DNA of 64,000 nucleotides, taken from assembly GCF_005491205.1 (NCBI RefSeq), contig NZ_CP028035.1, positions 2,108,001 through 2,172,000 on the forward strand, written 5' to 3'. The translations under genes were made by a program, and so were the position numbers. Source of the DNA: Nissabacter sp. SGAir0207. GTDB taxonomy: Bacteria; Pseudomonadota; Gammaproteobacteria; Enterobacterales; Enterobacteriaceae. Under the pieces are notes generated by a model, which worked only from the letters and a program-made list of their open reading frames with translations, was not told the origin of the DNA and ran no database searches. This document shows, one piece after another, positions 57,244 to 64,000 of the stretch; the first letter of the stretch is position 1; each line of letters starts with the position of its first letter.

Positions 57244-58395
57244 ATGAGTTCATCGTGTATAGAAGATTTGAGCATTCAGGATAACCAGTGGTATCGCATT
57301 GCCCATGAGATGCTCAGCCAGGCGGATATCGAAATCAATGGCTCCCGGCCCTTCGATATCACCATCAATAACCCCGATTTTTTTAAGCGCGTATTGCAGG
57401 AAGGCTCACTGGGCCTTGGCGAAAGCTACATGGATGGCTGGTGGGAGTGCGAGCGGCTCGACATCTTCTTCCAGCGCGTGGTGGCCGCCGGTCTGGAGCA
57501 CAAGCTGCCCCACCACCTGAAAGATACCCTGCGCATCGCTGCCGCCCGCCTGACCAACCTGCAATCCAAAAAGCGTGCCTGGATCGTCGGCAAGGAGCAC
57601 TACGACCTTGGCAACGATCTCTTTACCCTGATGCTTGACCCCTACATGCAGTACTCCTGTGGCTACTGGAAAGAGGCGGAAACGCTTGAGCAGGCACAGG
57701 AGCACAAATTGCGCATGATCTGTGAGAAGCTGCAACTGAAGCCCGGCATGTCGCTGCTGGATATCGGCTGTGGCTGGGGTGGGCTGTCCGCCTTCGCCGC
57801 CCGTCACTACGGCGTCTCCGTGACCGGTGTCACCATCTCCGCCGAGCAGCAGAAGCTGGCCCAACAGCGCTGTGAGGGGCTGGACGTCACTATCCTGTTG
57901 CAGGACTACCGCGATCTGGACCAGCAGTTCGATCGCATCGTCTCCGTCGGGATGTTTGAGCACGTCGGGCCGAAAAATTACCAGACCTACTTTGACGTGG
58001 TGGCGCGCAACCTGCGGCCAGATGGCCTGTTCTTGCTGCACACCATTGGCTCGAATAAAACGGACATGCATGTCGATCCCTGGATCGACAAATATATCTT
58101 CCCCAACGGCTGCCTGCCGTCGGTCAAGCATATTGCCCAAGCCAGCGAGGGGCAGTTTGTGATGGAGGATTGGCACAACTTCGGCGCGGATTACGATCGC
58201 ACGCTGATGGCCTGGCATGAGCGTTTCATCAAGGCGTGGCCGCAACTGGCGGAGAACTACTCCGACCGCTTCTACCGGATGTTCACCTACTACCTGAATG
58301 CCTGTGCGGGGGCCTTCCGCGCGCGCGATATCCAGCTCTGGCAGGTGCTGTTCAGCCCGCACGGCGTCGAGGGCGGGCTGCGGGTACCGCGCTAA
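57244..58395 (+). CDS. cfa: Cyclopropane-fatty-acid-phospholipid synthase
   Basis: Transfers a methylene from S-adenosylmethionine to unsaturated acyl chains of membrane phospholipids, mainly in stationary phase or acid stress; 383 aa. An N-terminal membrane-binding region is followed by the SAM-binding LDIGCGWGGLSAFAARHYG, VSVGMFEHVGPKNY and the active-site area LHTIGSNKTDMHVDPWIDKYIFPNG. The ATG has GGAGAAG upstream. It carries a long leader and an intrinsic terminator. Confidence 0.97.
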   Translation: MSSSCIEDLSIQDNQWYRIAHEMLSQADIEINGSRPFDITINNPDFFKRVLQEGSLGLGESYMDGWWECERLDIFFQRVVAAGLEHKLPHHLKDTLRIAAARLTNLQSKKRAWIVGKEHYDLGNDLFTLMLDPYMQYSCGYWKEAETLEQAQEHKLRMICEKLQLKPGMSLLDIGCGWGGLSAFAARHYGVSVTGVTISAEQQKLAQQRCEGLDVTILLQDYRDLDQQFDRIVSVGMFEHVGPKNYQTYFDVVARNLRPDGLFLLHTIGSNKTDMHVDPWIDKYIFPNGCLPSVKHIAQASEGQFVMEDWHNFGADYDRTLMAWHERFIKAWPQLAENYSDRFYRMFTYYLNACAGAFRARDIQLWQVLFSPHGVEGGLRVPR

Positions 58396-58400
58396 ACATG

Positions 58401-58429
58401 AAAAAACCGGCCAGGGGCCGGTTTTTTTT
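58401..58429. terminator. Terminator between cfa and the GH105 gene
   Basis: ACCGGCC / GGCCGGT stem with a 3-base loop, flanked by A6 and T8; serves both convergent genes. Confidence 0.9.
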
Positions 58430-58443
58430 CGCCTGTACGCCGC

Positions 58444-59583
58444 TTAGAGATAGACGCGCAGATACTCGGAGAGGCAGAGGATCGCCATCGCCTGCCCATA
58501 GGGCATGGAAGTCAGCGGGATCTCGCGATAGAAGTCGAGGTCATTGCCCATCGCGGTGCCAAAGGAGACTTGGGTCAGCTCGCCCTGATCGTTGATGTGG
58601 CGCACCACCCCCTGTGCGGCGCGCAGCCCCATCTCCGCATACTGCTTGCCAACGTAGCGCTTGCGCACCGCCTTCATAATGCCGTAGGCAAAGCCAGCGG
58701 TGGCAGAGGCTTCCAGATAGGAGTTCGGGTCATCCAGCAGGGTGTGCCACAGGCCGGAGGCATCCTGATACTGTTGCAGCGCGGCGATCTGGCTCTCCAG
58801 CACCTGGATCAGGAAGCGGCGGGTGGCATCGTGCTCGGGCAGATCCACCATCTCCAGGAAGTCCGGGATGGCGACGGTCAGCCAGCTATTGCCGCGCGCC
58901 CAGCGTGCCTGCGCAAAGTTGTGGTTGCCCTCAAAGGTCCAGCCGTGGAACCAGAGGCCGCTCTGGCGATCCATCAGGTACTGGACATGGGTCAGGAACT
59001 GGAATTTCGCCTCTTCCACGTACTCCGGCCGATTGAGCAGCTTGCCAATCTTCGCCAGCGGCAGCACGCTCATCATCAGGGTGTCATCCCACAGCTGCTG
59101 GTGGTTCTCATTGTTGTAGACGATATGTTGCAGGCCGCCCTTCTCAGTGCGCGGCATCTCATACATCACCCACTCGGCCCACGCCTCCAGATAGGGCAGC
59201 CAGCTCTGGTTGCGCGTCTCTTCATAGCGGAAAGCCAGCGTCAGGAACGGGCAGACGGTGTTGACGTTTTTGGTCGGCATTGGCTCCTGCAGACGCGCGG
59301 CAAACCAGTCATCAATGATGGCGAGCGCCTGCGGGTCATTGGTCTGCTGGTAATATTTGTAGATGCCATACAGCCCGATGCCGTGCGTCCACTCCCAGCC
59401 CGCCCAGCCCTTGGTATCAATCACCCGCCCGTCATCCAGCCGCAGCAGGAACTCGCCGGTCTTGTCCTCGATATGGATCAAGTTGTCCGCCACCTGGTGG
59501 ATCAACCGGCGCACCTCGTCACGGGTGATAAAGTAGTCGGGCTGGCGCAGCAGTTCACTATGTTTGACGGGAAATACGTTCAT
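58444..59583 (-). CDS. Unsaturated rhamnogalacturonyl hydrolase (GH105, YteR/RhiN type)
   Basis: 379 aa, (alpha/alpha)6-barrel glycoside hydrolase family 105. It removes the unsaturated galacturonyl residue from rhamnogalacturonan oligomers after lyase cleavage. Family landmarks: WTHGIGLYGIYKYYQQT, PTKNVNTVCPFLT, the catalytic Asp in WDDTLMMSVLP (166/167), LWFHGWTFEGNHNFAQARWARGNSW and SATAGFAYGIMKAVRKRY. No signal peptide, so it acts in the cytoplasm on imported oligomers. There is no transporter or lyase gene beside it; it is inserted between cfa and ribE, adjacent in E. coli. Confidence 0.88.
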   Translation of the reverse strand: MNVFPVKHSELLRQPDYFITRDEVRRLIHQVADNLIHIEDKTGEFLLRLDDGRVIDTKGWAGWEWTHGIGLYGIYKYYQQTNDPQALAIIDDWFAARLQEPMPTKNVNTVCPFLTLAFRYEETRNQSWLPYLEAWAEWVMYEMPRTEKGGLQHIVYNNENHQQLWDDTLMMSVLPLAKIGKLLNRPEYVEEAKFQFLTHVQYLMDRQSGLWFHGWTFEGNHNFAQARWARGNSWLTVAIPDFLEMVDLPEHDATRRFLIQVLESQIAALQQYQDASGLWHTLLDDPNSYLEASATAGFAYGIMKAVRKRYVGKQYAEMGLRAAQGVVRHINDQGELTQVSFGTAMGNDLDFYREIPLTSMPYGQAMAILCLSEYLRVYL

Positions 59584-59743
59584 TTTTCACCTTTGCAAGA
59601 GAACGGGTTAGCAATCGCCGCAGTGTAGGCCAGCCGCCCGGCTATCGCCTTTGGCTGACTGCCAGCCCTGCGCGCGCGCTGGCAACGCCGGAAAGGGGTG
59701 GCGCGCGGGCCTCACAACTTTCACTTGGGCAAAAAAAGGGCAT

Positions 59744-59772
59744 AAAAAAGCCCGGCGCAGAGGCCGGGCTTA
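59744..59772 (-). terminator. Intrinsic terminator of ribE
   Basis: On the minus strand AAGCCCGGC / GCCGGGCTT with a 5-base loop is followed by T4-6. It is 15 bases after the stop. Confidence 0.88.
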
Positions 59773-59786
59773 AGGAGCGGCGGGCG

Positions 59787-60482
59787 TCAGGCTTTCGCCG
59801 GATCCTCGTCAGCCGCATCGGCATCGGCCTGCGCCAGATTCTCGCCGATGGCCTTGGCGGCCGCCATCGCGGCCTCGCGGCTGGCAAGCACGCGCTCCAC
59901 GGTGTCCACCACCGCCTGAGTCTGCGGGTCAATCTCAATGTTGACCGTGTCCCCCAGACGCTTTTTGCCGAGCGTGGTGCGCTCCAGCGTCTCCGGGATC
60001 AGGTGCACGCAGAAGCGGTTCTTCACCACTTCGCCGATGGTCAGGCTAATGCCATCAATGCCGATGTAGCCCTTATGCAGGATGTACTTCATGTACTCCT
60101 CGTGGGCGATGCGGAACCACACCTGACGGTTGTTCTCAGAGGTGAGGATTTTGCTGATCTCGGCAGTGCAGATGATATGGCCGGACATCAGGTGCCCACC
60201 AATCTCATCGTTGAACTTCGCCGCCCGCTCCAGGTTGACCAGATCGCCCACCTTCAGCGCCCCCAGGTTGGTCAGGCGCAGCGTCTCTTTGATCAGGTCA
60301 AAGCTGACGCGGTCGCCCTCAATGGCCGTGACGGTCAGGCAGCAGCCGTTATGGGACACCGAGGCGCCCAGCTCCAGGCCCGGCAACAACTCCGGCGGGA
60401 GCTGCACCACGTGGGTACGGAAGTTCGGTTTTTCATCAATGGCAACCAGCGGCGCGGTGCCCTGTACAATACCGGTGAACAT
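59787..60482 (-). CDS. ribE: Riboflavin synthase alpha subunit
   Basis: Dismutates two 6,7-dimethyl-8-ribityllumazine molecules to riboflavin; 231 aa (213 in E. coli, where it is also called ribC). Two lumazine-binding repeats: [12 protein letters not shown]...[13 protein letters not shown] and [15 protein letters not shown]...GISLTIGEV. The extra length is an acidic, alanine-rich tail ([23 protein letters not shown]). The conserved MFTGIVQG start at 60482 is used. It diverges from mdtK. No FMN riboswitch was seen. Confidence 0.95.
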   Translation of the reverse strand: MFTGIVQGTAPLVAIDEKPNFRTHVVQLPPELLPGLELGASVSHNGCCLTVTAIEGDRVSFDLIKETLRLTNLGALKVGDLVNLERAAKFNDEIGGHLMSGHIICTAEISKILTSENNRQVWFRIAHEEYMKYILHKGYIGIDGISLTIGEVVKNRFCVHLIPETLERTTLGKKRLGDTVNIEIDPQTQAVVDTVERVLASREAAMAAAKAIGENLAQADADAADEDPAKA

Positions 60483-60684
60483 GCAAGCCTCTTCTCTTTT
60501 TTCCGGCGTAATCATTCCCCCCAGTGTGCCGCAGTTTGCCCGGCTTGCCAACTCAGCATCCGCCGCCGGGGGTTGCTTGCGGCGCGCAGGCAGGTACAAT
60601 CCCGCTAACTTATTCTTAACACTTCATCCCTGCCGCCAGTGACGGCCGGCATTTCCCCCTCCCCATAATAAAAAAGGTGTAGTC

Positions 60685-62058
60685 GTGCAGAAGTATCTGA
60701 TCGAAGCGCGCAGCTTGTTGGCCCTCGCCATTCCGGTAATCATTGCGCAAATCTCCCAGACCGCGATGGGGTTTGTCGATACCATCATGGCGGGCGCCGT
60801 CAGCGCCACCGACATGGCCGCCGTGGCGCTCGGCACCTCCATCTGGCTGCCCACCATCCTATTCGGCCACGGCATCCTGCTGGCGCTGACGCCGGTAGTG
60901 GCGCAACTCAACGGCGCGGGGCGGCGTGCCCACATCGCCCACCAAGTGCGCCAGGGCTTCTGGCTGGCGGGCGGCCTATCGCTGCTGGTGATTGGGGTGC
61001 TGTGGCACAGCGACCAATTGATCGGGCTGATGGACAATGTTGACCCGGCGCTGGAGGCGAAGGCGATCGGCTACCTGCACGCCATTATGTGGGGCGCGCC
61101 CGGCTACCTCTTCTTCCAGGTGTTGCGCAACCAATGCGAGGGGCTGTCGCGCACCCAGCCCGGCATGGTGTTCGGCTTCATTGGCCTGCTGGTCAACATC
61201 CCGGTGAACTACATCTTCATCTATGGCAAGTTTGGCGCACCGGCGCTGGGCGGCGTGGGCTGCGGCGTGGCCACCGGTACCGTCTACTGGGTGATGTTCC
61301 TGCTGATGAGCGCCTATGTGAAGCGCGCCTACTGGCTGCATGACATCCGCTTGCAGGGCGCGTTTGACAAGCCGGACTGGGCGGTGCTGCGCCGCCTGAC
61401 GCAGCTCGGTTTGCCGATCGCTCTGGCGCTGTTTTTCGAGGTAACGCTGTTCGCGGTGGTCGCGCTGCTGGTGTCGCCGCTGGGGATTGTGTCGGTGGCT
61501 GGCCACCAGATTGCCCTGAACTTCAGCTCGATGATGTTCATGCTGCCGCTCTCCATTGGCGTGGCGGCGACCATCCGTGTCGGCCACCGGCTGGGGGAGG
61601 GATCGGCGGAAGGCGCGCGCACCGCCGCCCTCTCTGGCCTGAGCGTTGGTGTGGCGGTGGCGGTCTGCACCGCCATCTTTACCGTGCTGATGCGCGAGCG
61701 TATCGCCCTGCTCTACAATGAGAACCCGGCGGTGGTGGCGATGGCCAGCCAGCTAATGCTGCTGGCGGCGCTCTACCAGATCTCCGACTCGCTGCAGGTG
61801 ATTGGCTCTGGCGTGCTGCGCGGCTATAAAGATACCCGCGCCATCTTCTTTATTACCTTTGTCGCCTACTGGGTGCTGGGGCTGCCAAGCGGCTACCTGT
61901 TGGCGCTGACCGATGTGCTGGTGCCACGCATGGGGCCGAGCGGATTCTGGTGTGGCTTTATCATCGGCCTGACCTTCGCGGCACTGATGGTGATGCTGCG
62001 GATACGCTGGCTGCAACGCCAGCCGACTGAGCAGATCCTGAAGCGCGCCGCCCATTAA
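60685..62058 (+). CDS. mdtK: MdtK (NorM), MATE-family multidrug efflux pump
   Basis: Inner-membrane MATE exporter of fluoroquinolones and other cationic drugs in exchange for Na+ or H+; 457 aa as in E. coli, 12 helices in two similar halves. [29 protein letters not shown] is the N-terminal signature; [20 protein letters not shown]...[35 protein letters not shown] begins the second half. GTG start at 60685 with AAGGTG upstream. Divergent from ribE. Confidence 0.95.
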   Translation: MQKYLIEARSLLALAIPVIIAQISQTAMGFVDTIMAGAVSATDMAAVALGTSIWLPTILFGHGILLALTPVVAQLNGAGRRAHIAHQVRQGFWLAGGLSLLVIGVLWHSDQLIGLMDNVDPALEAKAIGYLHAIMWGAPGYLFFQVLRNQCEGLSRTQPGMVFGFIGLLVNIPVNYIFIYGKFGAPALGGVGCGVATGTVYWVMFLLMSAYVKRAYWLHDIRLQGAFDKPDWAVLRRLTQLGLPIALALFFEVTLFAVVALLVSPLGIVSVAGHQIALNFSSMMFMLPLSIGVAATIRVGHRLGEGSAEGARTAALSGLSVGVAVAVCTAIFTVLMRERIALLYNENPAVVAMASQLMLLAALYQISDSLQVIGSGVLRGYKDTRAIFFITFVAYWVLGLPSGYLLALTDVLVPRMGPSGFWCGFIIGLTFAALMVMLRIRWLQRQPTEQILKRAAH

Positions 62059-62067
62059 TGCAGCAAT

Positions 62068-62092
62068 GCTCCCGGCGAGGATGGCCGGGAGC
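62068..62092. other. Stem-loop after mdtK
   Basis: GCTCCCGGC / GCCGGGAGC inverted repeat 10 bases past the stop, with no U tract in either direction (A-rich on the right). It probably caps the mdtK message rather than acting as an intrinsic terminator. Confidence 0.5.
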
Positions 62093-62165
62093 GCTGAAAA
62101 AAACAGCGGAGTGCGCACTCGCTCGGCAATCACGTGAAATATGGAAGAAAATTGCGTTTTTCCGC

Positions 62166-62194
62166 TTGCCAGCCACCCGCCGCGCCGTTAATAT
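62166..62194 (+). promoter_or_regulatory. tRNA-Val operon promoter
   Basis: TTGCCA and TAATAT with a 17-base spacer, followed by the GC-rich discriminator TCGTCCCCG. The first tRNA-Val starts 39 bases after the -10 box. A typical strong stable-RNA promoter. Confidence 0.8.
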
Positions 62195-62232
62195 TCGTCC
62201 CCGTTGCCGGCACCGGCAATCAGAAAAACGAT

Positions 62233-62309
62233 GCGTCCGTAGCTCAGTTGGTTAGAGCACCACCTTGACATGGTGGGGGTCGGTGGTTCGAGTCCACTCG
62301 GACGCACCA
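62233..62309 (+). tRNA. tRNA-Val (anticodon GAC), first copy
   Basis: 77 nt including encoded CCA. Acceptor GCGTCCG / CGGACGC; anticodon loop TTGACAT with GAC; T loop TTCGAGT. Matches the enterobacterial valV type. Confidence 0.98.
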
Positions 62310-62336
62310 AATTTCTGGCAGGTCTTCTGATGTTGT

Positions 62337-62413
62337 GCGTCCGTAGCTCAGTTGGTTAGAGCACCACCTTGACATGGTGGGGGTCGGTGGTTCGAGTCCA
62401 CTCGGACGCACCA
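62337..62413 (+). tRNA. tRNA-Val (anticodon GAC), second copy
   Basis: Identical to the first copy over 77 nt, 27 bases downstream, part of the same transcript. Confidence 0.98.
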
Positions 62414-62428
62414 AATCAGCTTCCCAAT

Positions 62429-62505
62429 GCGTTCTTAGCTCAGTTGGTTAGAGCACCACCTTGACATGGTGGGGGTCGATGGTTCGAGTCCATTAGAACG
62501 CACCA
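62429..62505 (+). tRNA. tRNA-Val (anticodon GAC), third, variant copy
   Basis: 77 nt with the same anticodon. The acceptor is GCGTTCT / AGAACGC: base pairs 5-68 and 7-66 both changed in a compensated way, and one T-stem pair changed from G-C to A-T. So the variant should fold and work. Resembles the valW type of E. coli. 15 bases after the second copy. Confidence 0.97.
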
Positions 62506-62767
62506 TTCTCGTTATCTCTTGTTCTCCCCTTTCCTATTTATCTCCATAAATTCAAACAGTTTACTCCGTTATTCTCTTCTGCGTATCTCTTGCTGCCCTG
62601 ACACGCCCCAAGCCATTTTACGCCATTGACGCGACTGTTTTACCCTTGCTCAACAATCTGATCCCCCTTTCCTGACGGGTTGCGCAACTTCTTAAACGCA
62701 ACTGCGCTATTTGCGTCACATTCCCTGCACTTTAATTGTTCAGCCTAGGCCTTTTCTGATTTTTGTT
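62506..62767. other. Region between tRNA-Val genes and the pykF promoter
   Basis: About 260 bases, pyrimidine-rich and AT-rich on the plus strand, with no gene. It presumably holds the end of the tRNA transcript, but no clear hairpin plus T run was seen. Confidence 0.45.
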
Positions 62768-62796
62768 TTGTTTCCCCGTCGCTTACCCTCTATAAT
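62768..62796 (+). promoter_or_regulatory. Sigma-70 promoter of pykF
   Basis: TTGTTT and a perfect TATAAT, spacer 17 bases. A start near 62803 gives a leader of about 250 bases before pykF. The Cra site directly downstream supports the assignment. Confidence 0.75.
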
Positions 62797-62810
62797 GCCT
62801 GCGTCAATTC

Positions 62811-62827
62811 AATTGAAAGGTTTCAGC
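62811..62827 (-). promoter_or_regulatory. Cra (FruR) operator of pykF
   Basis: The minus strand reads GCTGAAACCTTTCAATT, a close match to the Cra consensus GCTGAAACG-TTCAA. It lies about 10-25 bases after the predicted start site, a repressing position, as known for pykF in E. coli, where fructose phosphates relieve Cra. Confidence 0.75.
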
Positions 62828-63051
62828 GCCTTGAACTGTCGATACCTATTACAATTATCATCCCGACCCCTGCAACCGGCGTTTGCCCTGCCCGGCGCTG
62901 TCCCAACGAACATTTCCACCCTGAACCTGCTGCAATCGCCTACGCTTAACTATGTTTTGCAGCGCCCAACACCACTCAAATTCCGCGCTGGCGGCTCCGC
63001 AGCCAGCCCATTGCACTTTCCAATCCATCACAACTTGTAGAAACCATTGTC

Positions 63052-64000
63052 ATGAAAAAGACCAAAATTGTTTGTACTATCGGCCCGAAAACAGAATCTG
63101 AAGAGATGCTGACCAAGCTGCTGGATGCCGGCATGAACGTAATGCGTCTGAACTTCTCCCACGGCAACTATGAGGAGCATGGCCAGCGCATCAGCAACCT
63201 GCGCGCTGTCATGGAAAAGAGCGGCAAGAAGGCAGCCATCCTGCTGGATACCAAGGGCCCGGAGATCCGCACCATGAAACTGGAGGGCGGCAAAGACGCC
63301 TCTCTGGTGGCGGGTCAGACCTTCACTTTCACCACCGATCAGGGCGTGATTGGCAACCATGAGCGCGTCGCCGTGACCTACTCCGGTTTTGCCTCTGACC
63401 TGAAAATCGGCAACACCGTGCTGGTGGACGATGGCCTGATCGGCATGGAAGTGGTCGAGGTTACCGAATCTGAGGTGATCTGTAAGGTGCTGAACAACGG
63501 CGACCTGGGCGAGAACAAAGGCGTGAACCTGCCGGGCGTCTCCATCCAGCTGCCAGCACTGGCGGAAAAAGACAAACGCGACCTGATTTTTGGTTGCGAG
63601 CAGGGCGTCGACTTCGTCGCGGCCTCATTTATCCGCAAACGCTCTGACGTCCTCGAGATCCGTGAGCACCTGAAAGCCCACGGCGGCGAGCACATCCAGA
63701 TCATCTCCAAAATCGAGAACCAGGAAGGCCTGAACAACTTCGACGAGATCCTGGAAGCCTCTGACGGCATCATGGTTGCCCGTGGCGACCTGGGCGTGGA
63801 GATCCCGGTGGAAGAGGTGATCTTCGCCCAGAAGATGATGATTGAGAAGTGCAACCGCGCACGTAAAGTGGTCATCACCGCGACCCAGATGCTGGACTCC
63901 ATGATCAAAAACCCGCGTCCGACCCGTGCGGAAGCAGGCGACGTGGCAAACGCCATCATCGATGGCACCGATGCGGTGATGCTCTCCGGCGAAAGCGCCA
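63052..64000 (+). CDS. pykF: Pyruvate kinase I (partial, C-terminus beyond window)
   Basis: Final ATP-yielding step of glycolysis (PEP + ADP to pyruvate + ATP), activated by fructose-1,6-bisphosphate. The first 316 codons are present (about 470 in full). [41 protein letters not shown], the catalytic Lys/Glu segment [29 protein letters not shown] and [19 protein letters not shown] identify it; the M-K-K-T-K start and sequence fit PykF rather than PykA. Very strong codon bias. Regulated by Cra via the upstream operator. Confidence 0.97.
   Translation, partial: MKKTKIVCTIGPKTESEEMLTKLLDAGMNVMRLNFSHGNYEEHGQRISNLRAVMEKSGKKAAILLDTKGPEIRTMKLEGGKDASLVAGQTFTFTTDQGVIGNHERVAVTYSGFASDLKIGNTVLVDDGLIGMEVVEVTESEVICKVLNNGDLGENKGVNLPGVSIQLPALAEKDKRDLIFGCEQGVDFVAASFIRKRSDVLEIREHLKAHGGEHIQIISKIENQEGLNNFDEILEASDGIMVARGDLGVEIPVEEVIFAQKMMIEKCNRARKVVITATQMLDSMIKNPRPTRAEAGDVANAIIDGTDAVMLSGESA

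Noticed and set aside
60483..60684. FMN riboswitch near ribE
   Set aside because: The ribE-mdtK gap is only about 200 bases and lacks the conserved RFN core; in enterics the switch precedes ribB, not ribE.

Overview
The window is a 64 kb stretch of chromosome from a Gram-negative gammaproteobacterium of the order Enterobacterales. The evidence is housekeeping content and local gene order that closely match Escherichia coli (adhE-tdk-hns-galU-rssB; ychJ-purU-tRNA-Tyr; ycjF-ycjX-pspDCBA/pspF-sapABCDF-fabI; gstA-pdxY-tyrS-pdxH-mliC-anmK-slyB-slyA; ydhF-ydhL-nemA-gloA-rnt-grxD-mepH; ynhF-purR-punR-punC-cfa; ribE-mdtK-tRNA-Val-pykF). The sequence is GC-rich, and several E. coli genes are missing from their usual places: rssA, ydhIJK, nemR, lhr, sodB and ydhP. 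Together this suggests a Yersiniaceae/Pectobacteriaceae-like genus rather than Escherichia. I cannot name the species from sequence alone. No prophage, insertion sequence, CRISPR array or secretion system was seen.

Layout. 1-5 kb: the oligopeptide permease operon on the minus strand (oppA2, oppA, oppB, start of oppC), with two tandem binding-protein genes. 5-9.3 kb: ychE and adhE, diverging around a textbook FNR box. 9.3-15.4 kb: tdk, hns and a minus-strand sugar-nucleotide set (galU, ugd, UDP-glucuronate epimerase), then rssB. 15.7-18 kb: ychJ, purU and two tRNA-Tyr genes followed by exact 173-bp tandem repeats that carry a split tRNA 3' end. 18-29.6 kb: the phage-shock-protein locus with its sigma-54 promoter, the sap ABC transporter and fabI.

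29.6-40 kb is the most accessory part. It holds dtpA, an unknown lipoprotein/helical-protein pair, an AraC-family regulator, a glutathione transferase, a c-di-GMP cyclase, a PAS-GGDEF-EAL protein with a degenerate GGDEF domain, and a dapA paralogue. In E. coli dtpA is next to gstA, so about 8 kb has been gained here or lost there. 40-57 kb is core: vitamin B6 metabolism, tyrS, cell-envelope lipoproteins, slyA, sodC, glyoxalase, RNase T, a monothiol glutaredoxin, a peptidoglycan hydrolase, purR and the punR/punC pair. 57-64 kb holds cfa with a long leader, an isolated GH105 pectin-oligomer hydrolase, ribE, mdtK, three tRNA-Val genes and the start of pykF under a Cra operator.

Functional themes. 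Peptide and antimicrobial-peptide handling involves opp, sap and dtpA. Anaerobic/fermentative control involves adhE with FNR and pykF with Cra. UDP-glucose is converted to UDP-glucuronate and then UDP-galacturonate by three adjacent enzymes. Envelope stress and repair involve psp, slyB, mliC, anmK, mepH and cfa. The least ordinary signals are the tRNA-Tyr-derived repeats, the duplicated oppA, the dtpA-gstA insertion block with its hairpin-led dapA paralogue, and a frameshifted small-gene relic upstream of dtpA.
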